Shown here piece by piece: positions 33,963-43,265 of a stretch of 64,000 bases of DNA. The notes below the pieces were generated by a model. The model saw nothing but the letters and a program-made list of their open reading frames with translations, made no database searches and had not been told where the DNA came from. The position numbers were made by a program, and so were the translations under genes. Source of the DNA: Propionibacteriaceae bacterium (lineage in GTDB: Bacteria; Actinomycetota; Actinomycetes; Propionibacteriales; Propionibacteriaceae); assembly GCA_016717345.1 (NCBI GenBank), contig JADKFR010000001.1:310001-374000 (forward strand). Direction: 5' to 3'. Each line of letters starts with the position of its first letter. The stretch's first letter is position 1.

Positions 33963-35222
33963 ATGGCGACCCCGGCAGGCTTCAGTTTCGCCCGCGGCAA
34001 CCTCGCGAAGCTCGTCGCGGCCCCGCGCTACCTGCTCGGCGCCGTGCGGGCCCGGTTCACGCCCCGCGACCCCCGGGTCTGGGTGATCGGCAGTGCCTTC
34101 GGACCCGTGGACGGGGCCCTGGCGTTCGCCGAGGCCGCCCGCCGACTCCCGGAGCCGCCCCGGCTGGTGTGGTTGGCCGGCTCCGCCACGGAGGCCACCC
34201 TGGCCCGGGAGGCCGGCTTCGATTCGGTGCTGGGCCGGGATGGCAGGGAGGGGTTCGCCGCCACGTTGAGTGCCGGGGTGATCGCCGTCACCCACGGCTT
34301 CGGGGACGTGAACCGGTACGGGATCAGCGGAGCCGTCGTCGTCCAACTGTGGCACGGCGCGCCGCTGAAGAAGCTGCACGCCGACTCCCCTGCGGTCACG
34401 AACGCCGGACGGCTGGGGCGCGTGCCCGGGATACCCCGACTGCTGAACTGGGCGTACCGCCGGGGCACCCGCCAGATTTCGCTGCTGCCGGTCTCGTCGT
34501 CCTTCTTCGCGCCCTTCCTCCGCAGTGCGTTCAACCTCACCTCCCAGCAGGTGCAGGTCCTGGGCGAGCCACGCACGGACGTGCTGTTCGCCGGCACCCA
34601 GGCCGACCGTCTCCGGGCCGCGCGGGCGCTGCTCGAATCCCGGCTGGGGGGCCTTGGCGACTCCCGGGTGCTGCTCTACGCCCCGACCTGGAGGGACGGG
34701 GACCCCGACCCGTCAGTTCCGACGGTCGGCCAATGGCAGCGCATCGACGCCTTCTGCGGCGCCTTCGACTGCGTGCTGGTGGTGCGGCCGCACCCGCTGG
34801 GGGTGGGCGACTACACCTACCGCAGCCCGCGCGTGCGGATCCTGCCCGCTTCGGTGCAGGCCGAATCGATGCCGCTGCTGTGGGGCGTGGACGTCCTCAT
34901 CACCGACTACTCCTCGATGCTGGTCGACTACGCGGTGACCGGACGGCCCATCGTCCTGCTGGCTCCCGACCTCGAGCACTACCGGCGCACCCGCGGTTTG
35001 TACGTCGACTACGACTGGCTTTCCGGTGGCCGGTGGAACGGCTCGTGGGACGAGGTGCTCGACGAGCTTCGCGGCCTGTTCAGCGACCCCGGACACCGCG
35101 CGGCGGCCGAGGCCCACAGCGGCCGGCTGGCCGCCCACTTCCACGAGTTCAGCGACGGTCAGGGCTCCCGGAGGGTCGCCGAGGCAGCCGCGGCGCTGGT
35201 CGCGGACCGCGTCAGGTCGTGA
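33963..35222 (+). CDS. CDP-glycerol glycerophosphotransferase-family protein
   Basis: 419 residues. The TagF/TagB-like signature VVVQLWHGAPLKKLHADS is near 125, followed by LLYAPTWRDGD, VVRPHPLGVGDYTYR, and VDVLITDYSSMLVDYAVTGRPIVLLAPD, which is the nucleotide-binding half of a GT-B fold. Such enzymes polymerise or prime teichoic-acid-like glycerol or ribitol phosphate chains, or transfer them to other cell-surface glycans. The convergent GT2 gene supports a surface polymer role. The acceptor is unknown. Its last 11 bases overlap the GT2 gene. Confidence 0.85.
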   Translation: MATPAGFSFARGNLAKLVAAPRYLLGAVRARFTPRDPRVWVIGSAFGPVDGALAFAEAARRLPEPPRLVWLAGSATEATLAREAGFDSVLGRDGREGFAATLSAGVIAVTHGFGDVNRYGISGAVVVQLWHGAPLKKLHADSPAVTNAGRLGRVPGIPRLLNWAYRRGTRQISLLPVSSSFFAPFLRSAFNLTSQQVQVLGEPRTDVLFAGTQADRLRAARALLESRLGGLGDSRVLLYAPTWRDGDPDPSVPTVGQWQRIDAFCGAFDCVLVVRPHPLGVGDYTYRSPRVRILPASVQAESMPLLWGVDVLITDYSSMLVDYAVTGRPIVLLAPDLEHYRRTRGLYVDYDWLSGGRWNGSWDEVLDELRGLFSDPGHRAAAEAHSGRLAAHFHEFSDGQGSRRVAEAAAALVADRVRS

Positions 35223-36285
35223 CCCGGGAGCGGTCCACGGTGGTCTGGGCCCCGGCGAGGAAGCCGCGCAGGAAGCCGGCCCCCCAACTCAGGTGCATGG
35301 TGAGGAGCACGACCGCGTTCAAGGCCCGGTCCCGGCAACCGTCTCCGCCCAGTCTGGTCGCCGAGACGACCCCCACCCCGCCCAGGTAACCGAGGGCGCC
35401 CAGGTGCGCCACCGCCAGCACCGGCGATCGCCGGCCCAGGCCGAACAGTTGCGCCAGCCCGCCTGCCAGGCTGGTGGAGACGACGAGGGTCACCAACGGC
35501 GGCGGCAGGTAGCGCAGCGGGGTGCCGCGCATCTCGCGCACGAGGTGACCCCGCCAGACCCCGGTGGCGAACATCTGGCGTCGCAGCGCGTCGATCGAGG
35601 TCCTGGGCCAGTAGGTCACCTCGAGTTCGGGGGTGAACAGCACCAGGTGCCCGGCCTGCTTGATGCGGTGGTTGAGTTCCCAGTCCTCGCCTCGACGGAT
35701 CGATTCGTCGTAGTAGCCGACCTCGTCGAGCACCTCCCGGCGGAAGACCCCCAGGTACGCCGAGTCGGCCTCAGCCTCCTTGGCACCGTGGTGGTAGACG
35801 CCGCCTCCGAGGCCGAACGGTGAGTTGTAGGCGCGGGCCACCGCCTGCTGAAAGGGCGTCCGGCCGCGGGCGACCATGACGCCTCCGAGGTTCGCGGCCC
35901 CCGTCCGGCGCAGGATCGCCACGGCGGTCGCGGTGTAGCCGACCGGGAGTTCGGAGTGGGCGTCGACGCGAATGACGATCGGGTGATGACTGGCGAGGAT
36001 GGCCCGGTTGAGGCCCTTCGGGATGTCGTTGTCGGGGTTGTCGACCAGGCGGATCCGGACGTCGCCGGCCGCCAACTGGGCCGCGATGGTGTTCGTGTTG
36101 TCGGTGGAGGCACCCAGGGCGATCACCAGTTCCTGCTCACCCGGGTACTCCTGGGAAAGGACGGCCCCCACCGCCTCGGCAAGATTGTCGGCCTCGTTCA
36201 GCACCGGCATCACGTAGGAAACCCCCGGGTGCTCCGGCAGCGGAACAAGGGTCGGACGGGGGGCGTCGCTGGGCCGGTCGGTCAC
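35212..36285 (-). CDS. Family 2 glycosyltransferase, membrane-associated
   Basis: 357 residues. GT-A fold: VSYVMPVLNEADNLAEAV near 23, VIRVDAHSELP (DxH in place of DxD), RRGEDWELNHRI (the ED acceptor motif). Two or three C-terminal hydrophobic stretches (LPPPLVTLVVSTSLAGGL, VLAVAHLGALGYLGGVGVV) anchor it. It resembles the succinoglycan-biosynthesis type of glycosyltransferase. Starts at GTG 36285; CAGAAT six bases upstream is a weak -10 candidate. Confidence 0.88.
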   Translation of the reverse strand: MTDRPSDAPRPTLVPLPEHPGVSYVMPVLNEADNLAEAVGAVLSQEYPGEQELVIALGASTDNTNTIAAQLAAGDVRIRLVDNPDNDIPKGLNRAILASHHPIVIRVDAHSELPVGYTATAVAILRRTGAANLGGVMVARGRTPFQQAVARAYNSPFGLGGGVYHHGAKEAEADSAYLGVFRREVLDEVGYYDESIRRGEDWELNHRIKQAGHLVLFTPELEVTYWPRTSIDALRRQMFATGVWRGHLVREMRGTPLRYLPPPLVTLVVSTSLAGGLAQLFGLGRRSPVLAVAHLGALGYLGGVGVVSATRLGGDGCRDRALNAVVLLTMHLSWGAGFLRGFLAGAQTTVDRSRVTT

Positions 36286-36318
36286 CCGGTCATTCTGGCA
36301 CGCCCGCCCTGGGACGCG

Positions 36319-36350
36319 GCAGTGCCCGGGCCGTTCGGCCCGGGCACTGC
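36319..36350 (-). terminator. Hairpin after the first cotH-like gene
   Basis: Perfect 14-bp stem (36319-36332 with 36337-36350) and a GTTC loop, 15 bp past the stop of the cotH-like gene. No T-tract follows. Confidence 0.75.
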
Positions 36351-36364
36351 TGATGTTGAGTCTA

Positions 36365-38381
36365 CTAATCCAGTTTGCTGTTCATCCACGCGATCCGAGC
36401 CTTCAGCCAGTCGCGCAGGTACGTGACCTCCTTGCCCCAGCCGCCCTTGACCACCTGGACGGTGCTCAGCTTCTCGGTGACACTCCACTTCTTGAAGTTC
36501 TCCGACGCGGAGGAGGAAATCAATCCACTCTGAGTCCCCAGGAAGGTGTCCGACGACTTCAGGGCGTCTTCAGAGACCACCTTCCAGCGATCCTTGACCG
36601 CATTCGTGAAGTCAGAGTCCTCGTTCAGACGGTTGAACCAGGTTTTGGTCGACTGCTTCGCCGTGGTCGAGACCACGTTCCGCAGGTACCAGCCGGTGGA
36701 GTTCACCGTGCCGCCCGCCCGGTTGGCCGAGCCGGCCGCCAGGTCGAAGTCCCACAGCGGGCCCATCTGCAGCTTGCCGCCCTTGGGCTTCCACATGTAG
36801 ACGCTCGCCCACATGTTCCCGTCGACCGGCTTCATGAGTTCCATGCCGATGTAGTAATCAACAGCTGATGGCAAATCGATGCAGGATTTCCAACCTGCGT
36901 CGTCATCCTTGAAGTTGCTGCCGAAGAGCTTGGCGTCGCAGTCGTCGAGGTAGCCGTTGATGTAATCGACCTGGGCCTGATTGATGCCCAACCCCGTGTT
37001 GACACCCGCCTTGTCGTAGTCGTTCTCGGGGTCCTTGAGGCCAACGTAACCGCGAGAACCAACGGTCACGTTCTTGTCGGCGCCCTTGCGGAAGTCCCAT
37101 TCCATGATGTAGCCCGGCGTGTCGGCTCCGCTGACGCCGACGTTGCTGTCCAGGGCCTTGTACGGAATCCGGGGCACGTCCGTGTCAGGCGCAACTCGCT
37201 CGATCAGGATGTAGGAGCCACGGTAGGAGCCGTTCACCCACAGGTCTACCGGCCGCGATTCCGGCGTCCACGCGAGGTTGGTGAGCTTGGAACCGATGTA
37301 ATCCGCCACCGTGTTGCGCAGCAGCGACTTGTCGTAATGGTTGGCAACGAAAGCCCACTTCTTGCTGCTGCCCATGCCACACAGGTTGGTCTTCTTGTCG
37401 ATCTTGATAGTGAAGGACTTCTTGTCGAATGACCACGAATAGTTCCTCGCCCTTCATGGCGGCCGAGCGGTTGCCCTTCTTGTTGACGGTCTGCGACACA
37501 CACTCGTTGTACTTCGGATCGTTCGCCTGAATCATCTTGAACTGGCCCTCGAAGTACCGCGTCCGGGTGTTGACCGACGCTCCCTCATTGCTGTCGAAGT
37601 ACACCTGAGGCACTCCGGTGTTCTTCTTGCCGGGTTCTGCCGCCGCCGTGATCTCGTTCGAGACGAACTGCGGCGAACTTCCTGTGATGACCCGGTACTT
37701 GTGGCTGACCTCGTAGGGGTCTGAAACCGAGAAGGTGGCCTTGCCCGCACTGGTCTGGTTCGCGCTCGCGACAGTCTTCCAGCTGGGGCTCGTGACCTCG
37801 TTGGTCATGGAGGTCAGGATCGTCAACAACTGCAGCGAGGCGCTCTGGCCGCTCTTGAAGGCTGCCCCGGTGAAGGTCGCCGTGAAGGTTTTGGCGGCTG
37901 CCGCCGGCTGGTCGAGGACGATGCCAGCGGGGGGTGCGTCCTGCGGATCAAGCTTGACGACCGACGTGAAGATTTGCTTGGTGGGGTCGTTGTAGAGGGT
38001 GTTCGCGATGCCGTTCAGATGGTCCGTATCGTTGCCGGCCTTGATCCACACCTGATCGTTGCCCACCGTGTAGCTGAACGTGTAGAGCCCCGCTGAGGAG
38101 GACTTCACGCCAGGGGCAAACCTCGTGAAGGGGCCGTCCACGCCGGTGGTCGAGGTGAACAGCGAGAGGTATGGGTATTGCCCCCACGTGCCCTCGGTGT
38201 AGGTGCCGGTCGGGAAGTCGACGGCGATGCTGAGGGTCGACCCCTTGTAGACAGTGCCGCTGGGGGTCACTGCGATGGTGGCCACGCCGGCGGCCGCTTG
38301 CGCGGTGCCGGCTGCGGCGGGTGTTATCAGGAGTCCTAGACTCACGATGCCGACCAAGGCGGCAACGAATCGGCGATTCAC
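36365..38381 (-). pseudogene. Secreted CotH-family protein 1, frameshifted
   Basis: GTG 38381 with AGGAGAGATT just upstream starts a Sec signal peptide (RRFVAALVGIVSLGLLITPAAAGTAQA). Two immunoglobulin-like beta regions (30-140 and 150-260) follow. The CotH kinase-like domain then begins, but the frame breaks between 37437 and 37451, at the family motif expected as KGRGN. Upstream the frame reads SAAMKGEELF; downstream, in another frame, it reads NYSWSFDKKSFTIKIDKKTN, then MGSSKKWAFVANHYDKSLLRN, LWVNGSYRGSYILIERV and MGPLWDFDLAAGS. The total is 2017 nt, one over a multiple of three: two lost bases, or one gained. The domain is otherwise intact to the stop. About 670 residues if repaired. Confidence 0.85.
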
Positions 38382-38542
38382 AATCTCTCCTCTGTGGGCT
38401 GAACGCCCAATTTTCTTGCGTGCTTGGCGCGACAGGCGAGGATGCCTGGCACCACTGTAGGTCTGGCGTCCCAGGAGTGGTCAAGCCACGCCTGACCGCA
38501 CTGCTGCGAGTCTCCTGCGGCACCTGAGAGTCCGTCCAGAGC

Positions 38543-38576
38543 CCCCGACCGGCCCCTTTGTGTGGGACGGTCGAGG
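38543..38576 (-). terminator. Weak hairpin after the second cotH-like gene
   Basis: A 9-bp stem (38543-38551 with 38568-38576, one wobble pair) lies just past the stop at 38589. The loop is long (16 nt), so this is tentative. Confidence 0.3.
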
Positions 38577-38588
38577 AGGTCGGACAGC

Positions 38589-40639
38589 TCAGAACTTGGC
38601 GATCTGGTCATTCATCCAGGCGTAGCGCTTGGCGTACCAGTCCTTGAGCCAGGCCACTTCACCCTTGTAGGTGCTGGACTTGGCCTTGTAGCGCGAACCC
38701 GAGGATCCCCACGTGGCACGGTCGTTGGCAGCCACCTGCGAATCGGTCGCTCCGGTCACGGCGGCCGGATCGTCCAGCTGGGCCACGGCCAGGTTCACGC
38801 CGCTGTTGTCCCCGTCCGACACCGCCAGGTAGTCGGCGTACTTGGCGCCCCAGCGAGCCTTCAGCGCCGCCACGAACCGCGAATCCTTCCAGACCCTGGT
38901 GAACCAGTGGATCTTGTTGGTGTTGTGGTTCGACGATCCGTTTCCGTTGGTCCACCAACCGGTGGGCAACTGGATGTTCGTGGAGCTCGGATCGTGCGCG
39001 CCGGCGCTGCGGTCGAAGTCCCAGACCGGGCCCATCTTGATCTTCTGGGTGAGCGAAGTGTAGTCGTTGATCCAGAAGAAGTTGCTGCGGTAGAAGTCCG
39101 CGTCGTTGTCCTTGGTGAACTCCCTCACCAGGATGTAGTCCACCGCTGAGGCCATGTCGAGGAAGTCCTCCCAGTCACAGGTGGCTGCCTTGGCCCATTC
39201 AGCCGTGCTCAGCGCCGTCGAGGTCAGCGAGAAGTCGGCCCAGGTGCAGTCTCCCAAGGACGTGGGATCGATGGTGCTCCAGTCCTTCTTCTTGTCCTGG
39301 CCGTACAGGATCGCCTCGAAAACGTTGATCTTCTTCGTGACCTGGGTGACCTTCTCCGTGGTCAGGCCCTCGGGGTCCAACCAGCCCTTGGCGGGGTCGT
39401 TGACGGCATTGGGTCCGGCAGCCACGGTCTTCCACTCATCCGGGTCCTTGAAGCTGAACGGCTGGCCGGAGAGCCCCTTGAAACCAGGGACGCCATCGGA
39501 AGCGTAGTGCGGGTCGTTCTCGATGACCTGCCCGTACTTCTTGTCGGCATTGACGCGGTTGCTGTCGATCTTGATCGACTGGGTGATCTGGTAGCTGCCG
39601 ATGTACTTGCCGTTGATGTACAACTCGGTGAACTTCGAGTCGGCCGTCCACGCCAAGCCGTTCTGCTTCTTGCCGAGGTCGAAGGCGACCTTGGAGCGCA
39701 CAAGCGTGCGGTCGACATAGTTGGCCAGCAGGATCCAGGTCCGGTCTGACTTCATCCCGAACGGCTTCTGCTTGTCGACGAACTTCAGCTTGTAGGGCTT
39801 CTTCGGCTTGGTGGCCGACGAATTGCCCCGCACCGCGATGGTGTCGAGATCGACGGGCCCGGTCACGACACCGTCGGCGACCAGGGTCGCCTTGCCCGGG
39901 TAATCCTTGCCCTTGGTCGTCGGGGTCCCGCCGCTGGTGGTCGTCACGTAGATCACGTTCTTCCCAAGGGCGGCCGGCGAGGCGGAGAACGCCACCGAGT
40001 TCGACGCGAGCGCCGGCAGGCTACCCACGGGCTCACCCAACAGGCGGTAGGTCTTGGAGCCGTTGACAGCGGTGGTGGCCTTGAGCGCGCCCGCGGCGTC
40101 CTCAGCGATGGCAGCTGGAACCGTCGTCACCGCAACCCAGGAACTGCCGCTCTTGTACTGCAGCGCGAACGCGCGGCCCGCCAGCGGGATGCTCGCCTGG
40201 CCGGCGATCTGAAGGGTGTTGCCAGCCCGGAACACCGACAGCGTGACCGAATCGGCCAAGGTGGTCACGGTCACTTCGGCGGTCGTGACAGCAGGCAGGG
40301 TCGCCGTCTTGGCGGCCACCACTCGGAACCTGCGGGAGGCCGAGGTGGTCGAGCCGTCAAGGCTGAACGTGCCATCGGCGGCCGTGGTGCCGGTGGTGAA
40401 GGTGGACCACGAGCTCGAGTACTTCTGCAGGGTCACTGCCCTGGCACCGTCGGTCCCGATGTCGCCGGTGATGGTGACGACCTGACCCGGCAGCGGCTTG
40501 GTCTGGCCCGGATAGGCCGCGACCTTGACCGCCGCGGTGAGCGGACTCGGATCGTCGGCTCTGGCGGTTGGCGGGCCGCCGCGGTGGCCCCCGCCACCAG
40601 GGCGAAGGCCACCAGGACCCGCGTGAAGATGTGTCGCAC
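38589..40639 (-). pseudogene. Secreted CotH-family protein 2, frameshifted in the signal peptide
   Basis: GTG 40639, with GGGGGAG six bases upstream, opens a signal peptide (RHIFTRVLVAFALVAGATAAA) in one frame. The mature protein (PTARADDPSPLTAAVKVAAYPG onward) is in the next frame, so a base seems to be lost in the GGCCC run near 40570-40580; the span is 2051 nt, one short of a multiple of three. Two Ig-like repeats (to about 220) precede the CotH domain: DTIAVRGNSSATKPKKPYKLKF (the RGNSS motif), WILLANYVDRTLVRSKVAFDL, ELYINGKYIGSYQITQSI and MGPVWDFDRSAGAHD. CotH proteins are atypical protein kinases in spore coats. The role of secreted actinobacterial forms is not established. Confidence 0.85.
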
Positions 40640-40796
40640 GTTTAACTCCCCCTGTGTAACGGCGCCCCAGCTGCCCCGTTCGGGCTCCCACCACAACGCG
40701 CCGTGCGTCAAGCGTAAGGGACGCAGAGGTGTGGTCTCACCATTTCGCCACTCGGTCAGGGGGGGGTGGTGTCCGCTCCTCGGACGCTTCGAAGGG

Positions 40797-42014
40797 TCAG
40801 GCGAATTGTCGCGCCAGGTTCTCGTCCAGGGCAGCCAGGAAGTCCTCGGTGGTGAGGAACGGCTGCGCCGGACCCACCAGGAGGGCGAGGTCCTTGGTCA
40901 TCTTGCCGGACTCGACCGTCTCGACGCAGACCCGTTCAAGCGTCTCAGCGAAGGCCGTCACCTCGGGTGTTGCGTCCAACTTGCCGCGGTGCTTGAGGCC
41001 GCCCGTCCAAGCGAAGATCGAGGCGATCGGGTTGGTCGAAGTGGGCTTGCCCTGCTGGTGCAGCCGGTAGTGGCGGGTGACGGTGCCGTGGGCGGCCTCG
41101 GCCTCGACGGTCTTGCCGTCGGGGGTCATCAGGACGCTGGTCATCAGCCCCAGTGAACCGAATCCCTGCGCGACCGTGTCGGACTGGACGTCGCCGTCGT
41201 AGTTCTTGCAGGCCCAGACGTACCCGCCCTCCCACTTCATGGCCGAGGCGACCATGTCGTCGATCAGCCGGTGCTCGTAGGTCAAGCCGCGGGCCGCGAA
41301 GTCCGCGGCGAATTCGGCCTCGAAGACCTCGGCGAAGAGGTCCTTGAAACGGCCGTCATAGGCTTTGAGGATGGTGTTCTTGGTGGACAGGTAGACCGGG
41401 TAATTGCGCATCAGTCCGTAGGAGAAGGACGCCCGGGCGAAGTCCCGAATCGAGTTGTTGAAGTTGTACATGCCCATGGCCACGCCACCGTCGTCTCCGT
41501 AGTTGGCGACGACATGCTGGATCGGCTCGGAGCCGTCCTCGGGGGTGAAGGTGATGGTCAGCTGACCGGCGCCGGGCACCTTGAAGTTGGTGGCCTTGTA
41601 CTGGTCGCCGTGGGCGTGACGTCCGATCACGATCGGCTTGGTCCAGCCCGGCACCAGCCGGGGGATGTTGGAGATGATGATCGGCTCCCGGAACACCACT
41701 CCACCCAGGATGTTGCGGATCGTCCCGTTCGGGGAGACCCACATCTTCTTCAGCCCGAACTCCGCCACGCGGGCCTCGTCGGGGGTGATCGTGGCGCATT
41801 TGACGCCGACTCCGTGGGTCTTGATCGCGTGCGCGGCATCGATGGTGATCTGGTCGTCGGTGGCGTCGCGGCTCTCGATGCCGAGGTCGTAGTACTCGAG
41901 GTTCACGTCGAGGTACGGGTGGATCAGCCGGTCCTTGATGAAGTGCCACATGATCCGGGTCATCTCGTCGCCGTCCAGTTCAACAACCGTGCCCAGCACC
42001 TTGATCTTCGCCAT
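40797..42014 (-). CDS. icd: Isocitrate dehydrogenase (NADP+), eukaryotic-like type
   Basis: 405 residues. Oxidatively decarboxylates isocitrate to 2-oxoglutarate. DGDEMTRIMWHFIKDRLIHPYL, TITPDEARV, SPNGTIRNILGGVVFREPI (substrate-binding Ser and Arg), IGRHAHGDQYKATNF, YDGDVQSDTVAQGFGSLGLM and EAAHGTVTRHYR place it with the homodimeric NADP enzymes like mycobacterial Icd1. The open frame extends upstream; ATG 42014 is chosen, with GAGAGGCAGGG before it. Confidence 0.96.
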   Translation of the reverse strand: MAKIKVLGTVVELDGDEMTRIMWHFIKDRLIHPYLDVNLEYYDLGIESRDATDDQITIDAAHAIKTHGVGVKCATITPDEARVAEFGLKKMWVSPNGTIRNILGGVVFREPIIISNIPRLVPGWTKPIVIGRHAHGDQYKATNFKVPGAGQLTITFTPEDGSEPIQHVVANYGDDGGVAMGMYNFNNSIRDFARASFSYGLMRNYPVYLSTKNTILKAYDGRFKDLFAEVFEAEFAADFAARGLTYEHRLIDDMVASAMKWEGGYVWACKNYDGDVQSDTVAQGFGSLGLMTSVLMTPDGKTVEAEAAHGTVTRHYRLHQQGKPTSTNPIASIFAWTGGLKHRGKLDATPEVTAFAETLERVCVETVESGKMTKDLALLVGPAQPFLTTEDFLAALDENLARQFA

Positions 42015-42103
42015 CGCCCTGCCTCTCGCCGCATCAGTCCTTGTTGGGCACAAGATAGCGAATCGCCCGATGGCCCGGTGGCAATGAACACCGAGGGGGA
42101 CGC

Positions 42104-42109
42104 TAGCCT
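42104..42109 (+). promoter_or_regulatory. -10 element, leaderless transcript of purU
   Basis: TAGCCT ends eight bases before GTG 42118. Confidence 0.55.
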
Positions 42110-42117
42110 GTGCTCTC

Positions 42118-42969
42118 GTGATCGACTCAACCCACTGGCTGCTGACCCTGGTCTGCGAGGACCGTCCCGGCATCGTCCACGCGGTCACCGGAGCGATCGC
42201 CGAAGCCCAGGGCAACATCACCGAACTACAGCAGTTCACCTCGACCGAATCCGCCAGGTTCTTCATGAGGGTGCAGGTGCAGTCCGGCTTCGACCGGTCG
42301 ATCTTCGAGCACTCCGTGGCGCCGGTGGCCGAATCCCTGGGCGCCACCTGGAACCTGGACTACGTGGGACGGCGGCGCCGCACCCTGCTGCTCGCCTCGA
42401 AGGCCGGCCATTGCCTCAACGACCTGCTGTTTCGGACCCGGGCGGGGCACCTGCCGATCAGCATCCCGCTGATCATGGCCAACCACCCCGACCTGGCCGA
42501 TCTCGCCGCGTTCTACTCCGTCCCCTTCGAGCATGTGGACGTCACCCCGCACACCAAGGAGGAAGTGGAGCGCCAGATTCTCGATGTGGTGGCCGAACAC
42601 GACATCGAGTTGGTGGTGCTGGCCCGCTACATGCAGATCCTCTCCCCGGAGCTGTGCCGGGCCCTGGAGGGTCGGGCGATCAACATCCATCACTCGTTCC
42701 TGCCCGGGTTCAAGGGGGCCAACCCGTATCGTCAGGCCCACGCCCGCGGGGTCAAACTGATCGGCGCCACCGCCCACTTCGTGACCTCGGCTCTCGACGA
42801 AGGCCCGATCATCGAACAGAACGTGCGCCGGGTCGACCACTCGATGGGGGTGTCCCAATTGGTGGCGATGGGTCAGGAGCAGGAGTCGCGCACCCTCACC
42901 GAGGCGGTCAAGCTGTTCGCCGAGCACCGCGTCATGCTGGATGGCAGTCGCACGGTGATCTTCAGCTGA
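42118..42969 (+). CDS. purU: Formyltetrahydrofolate deformylase
   Basis: 283 residues. Hydrolyses 10-formyl-THF to THF and formate, balancing one-carbon pools and supplying formate. N-terminal ACT domain (LLTLVCEDRPGIVHAVTGAI), then a formyltransferase-like catalytic domain with ARYMQILSPELC, INIHHSFLPGFKGANPY (catalytic Asn and His) and TSALDEGPIIEQ (catalytic Asp). The 3' flank carries the 21-bp tandem repeat. Confidence 0.95.
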   Translation: MIDSTHWLLTLVCEDRPGIVHAVTGAIAEAQGNITELQQFTSTESARFFMRVQVQSGFDRSIFEHSVAPVAESLGATWNLDYVGRRRRTLLLASKAGHCLNDLLFRTRAGHLPISIPLIMANHPDLADLAAFYSVPFEHVDVTPHTKEEVERQILDVVAEHDIELVVLARYMQILSPELCRALEGRAINIHHSFLPGFKGANPYRQAHARGVKLIGATAHFVTSALDEGPIIEQNVRRVDHSMGVSQLVAMGQEQESRTLTEAVKLFAEHRVMLDGSRTVIFS

Positions 42970-42995
42970 GCCCAACCCCGCCCGTCCCTCACTCG

Positions 42996-43111
42996 ACTCT
43001 GCGCCCTCCCCACCCACTCTGCGCCCCTCCCCACCCACTCTGCGCCCCTCCCCACCCACTCTGCGCCCCTCCCCACCCACTCTGCGCCCCTCCCCACCCA
43101 CTCTGCGCCCC
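42996..43111. repeat. 21-bp tandem repeat in the purU 3' flank
   Basis: Units begin with ACTCTG at 42996, 43016, 43037, 43058, 43079 and 43100. The first unit is 20 bp, the next four are 21 bp and near-identical, and the last is partial. The consensus ACTCTGCGCCCCTCCCCACCC is purine-poor on the plus strand. It lies outside any supported gene. Confidence 0.9.
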
Positions 43112-43170
43112 GTGAGTGACCCTGCGCCTGCTATAGGGGGCGCGAAGTCAGCTGCGGGGCGCAGAGTGGG
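43097..43170. repeat. Inverted copy of the repeat core, possible cruciform
   Basis: CCCACTCTGCGCCCC (43097-43111) reappears as its exact reverse complement at 43156-43170. The 44 bp between contains a smaller GCGCC/GGCGC inversion around CTATAG. It may terminate purU and the convergent phosphatase gene, or be a dispersed palindromic element. Confidence 0.6.
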
Positions 43171-43265
43171 AGAAGGCAGTGGACCGCGATCCCCGCGCAA
43201 GCAGAACGCCCGCCGGCTCAGAGGGCCAACGCTTCAGGAATGCCGACGAACTCAGGACGTCACCC

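Noticed and set aside
42996..43111. CRISPR array
   Set aside because: Units follow one another without spacers, and no cas genes are near. It is a plain tandem repeat.
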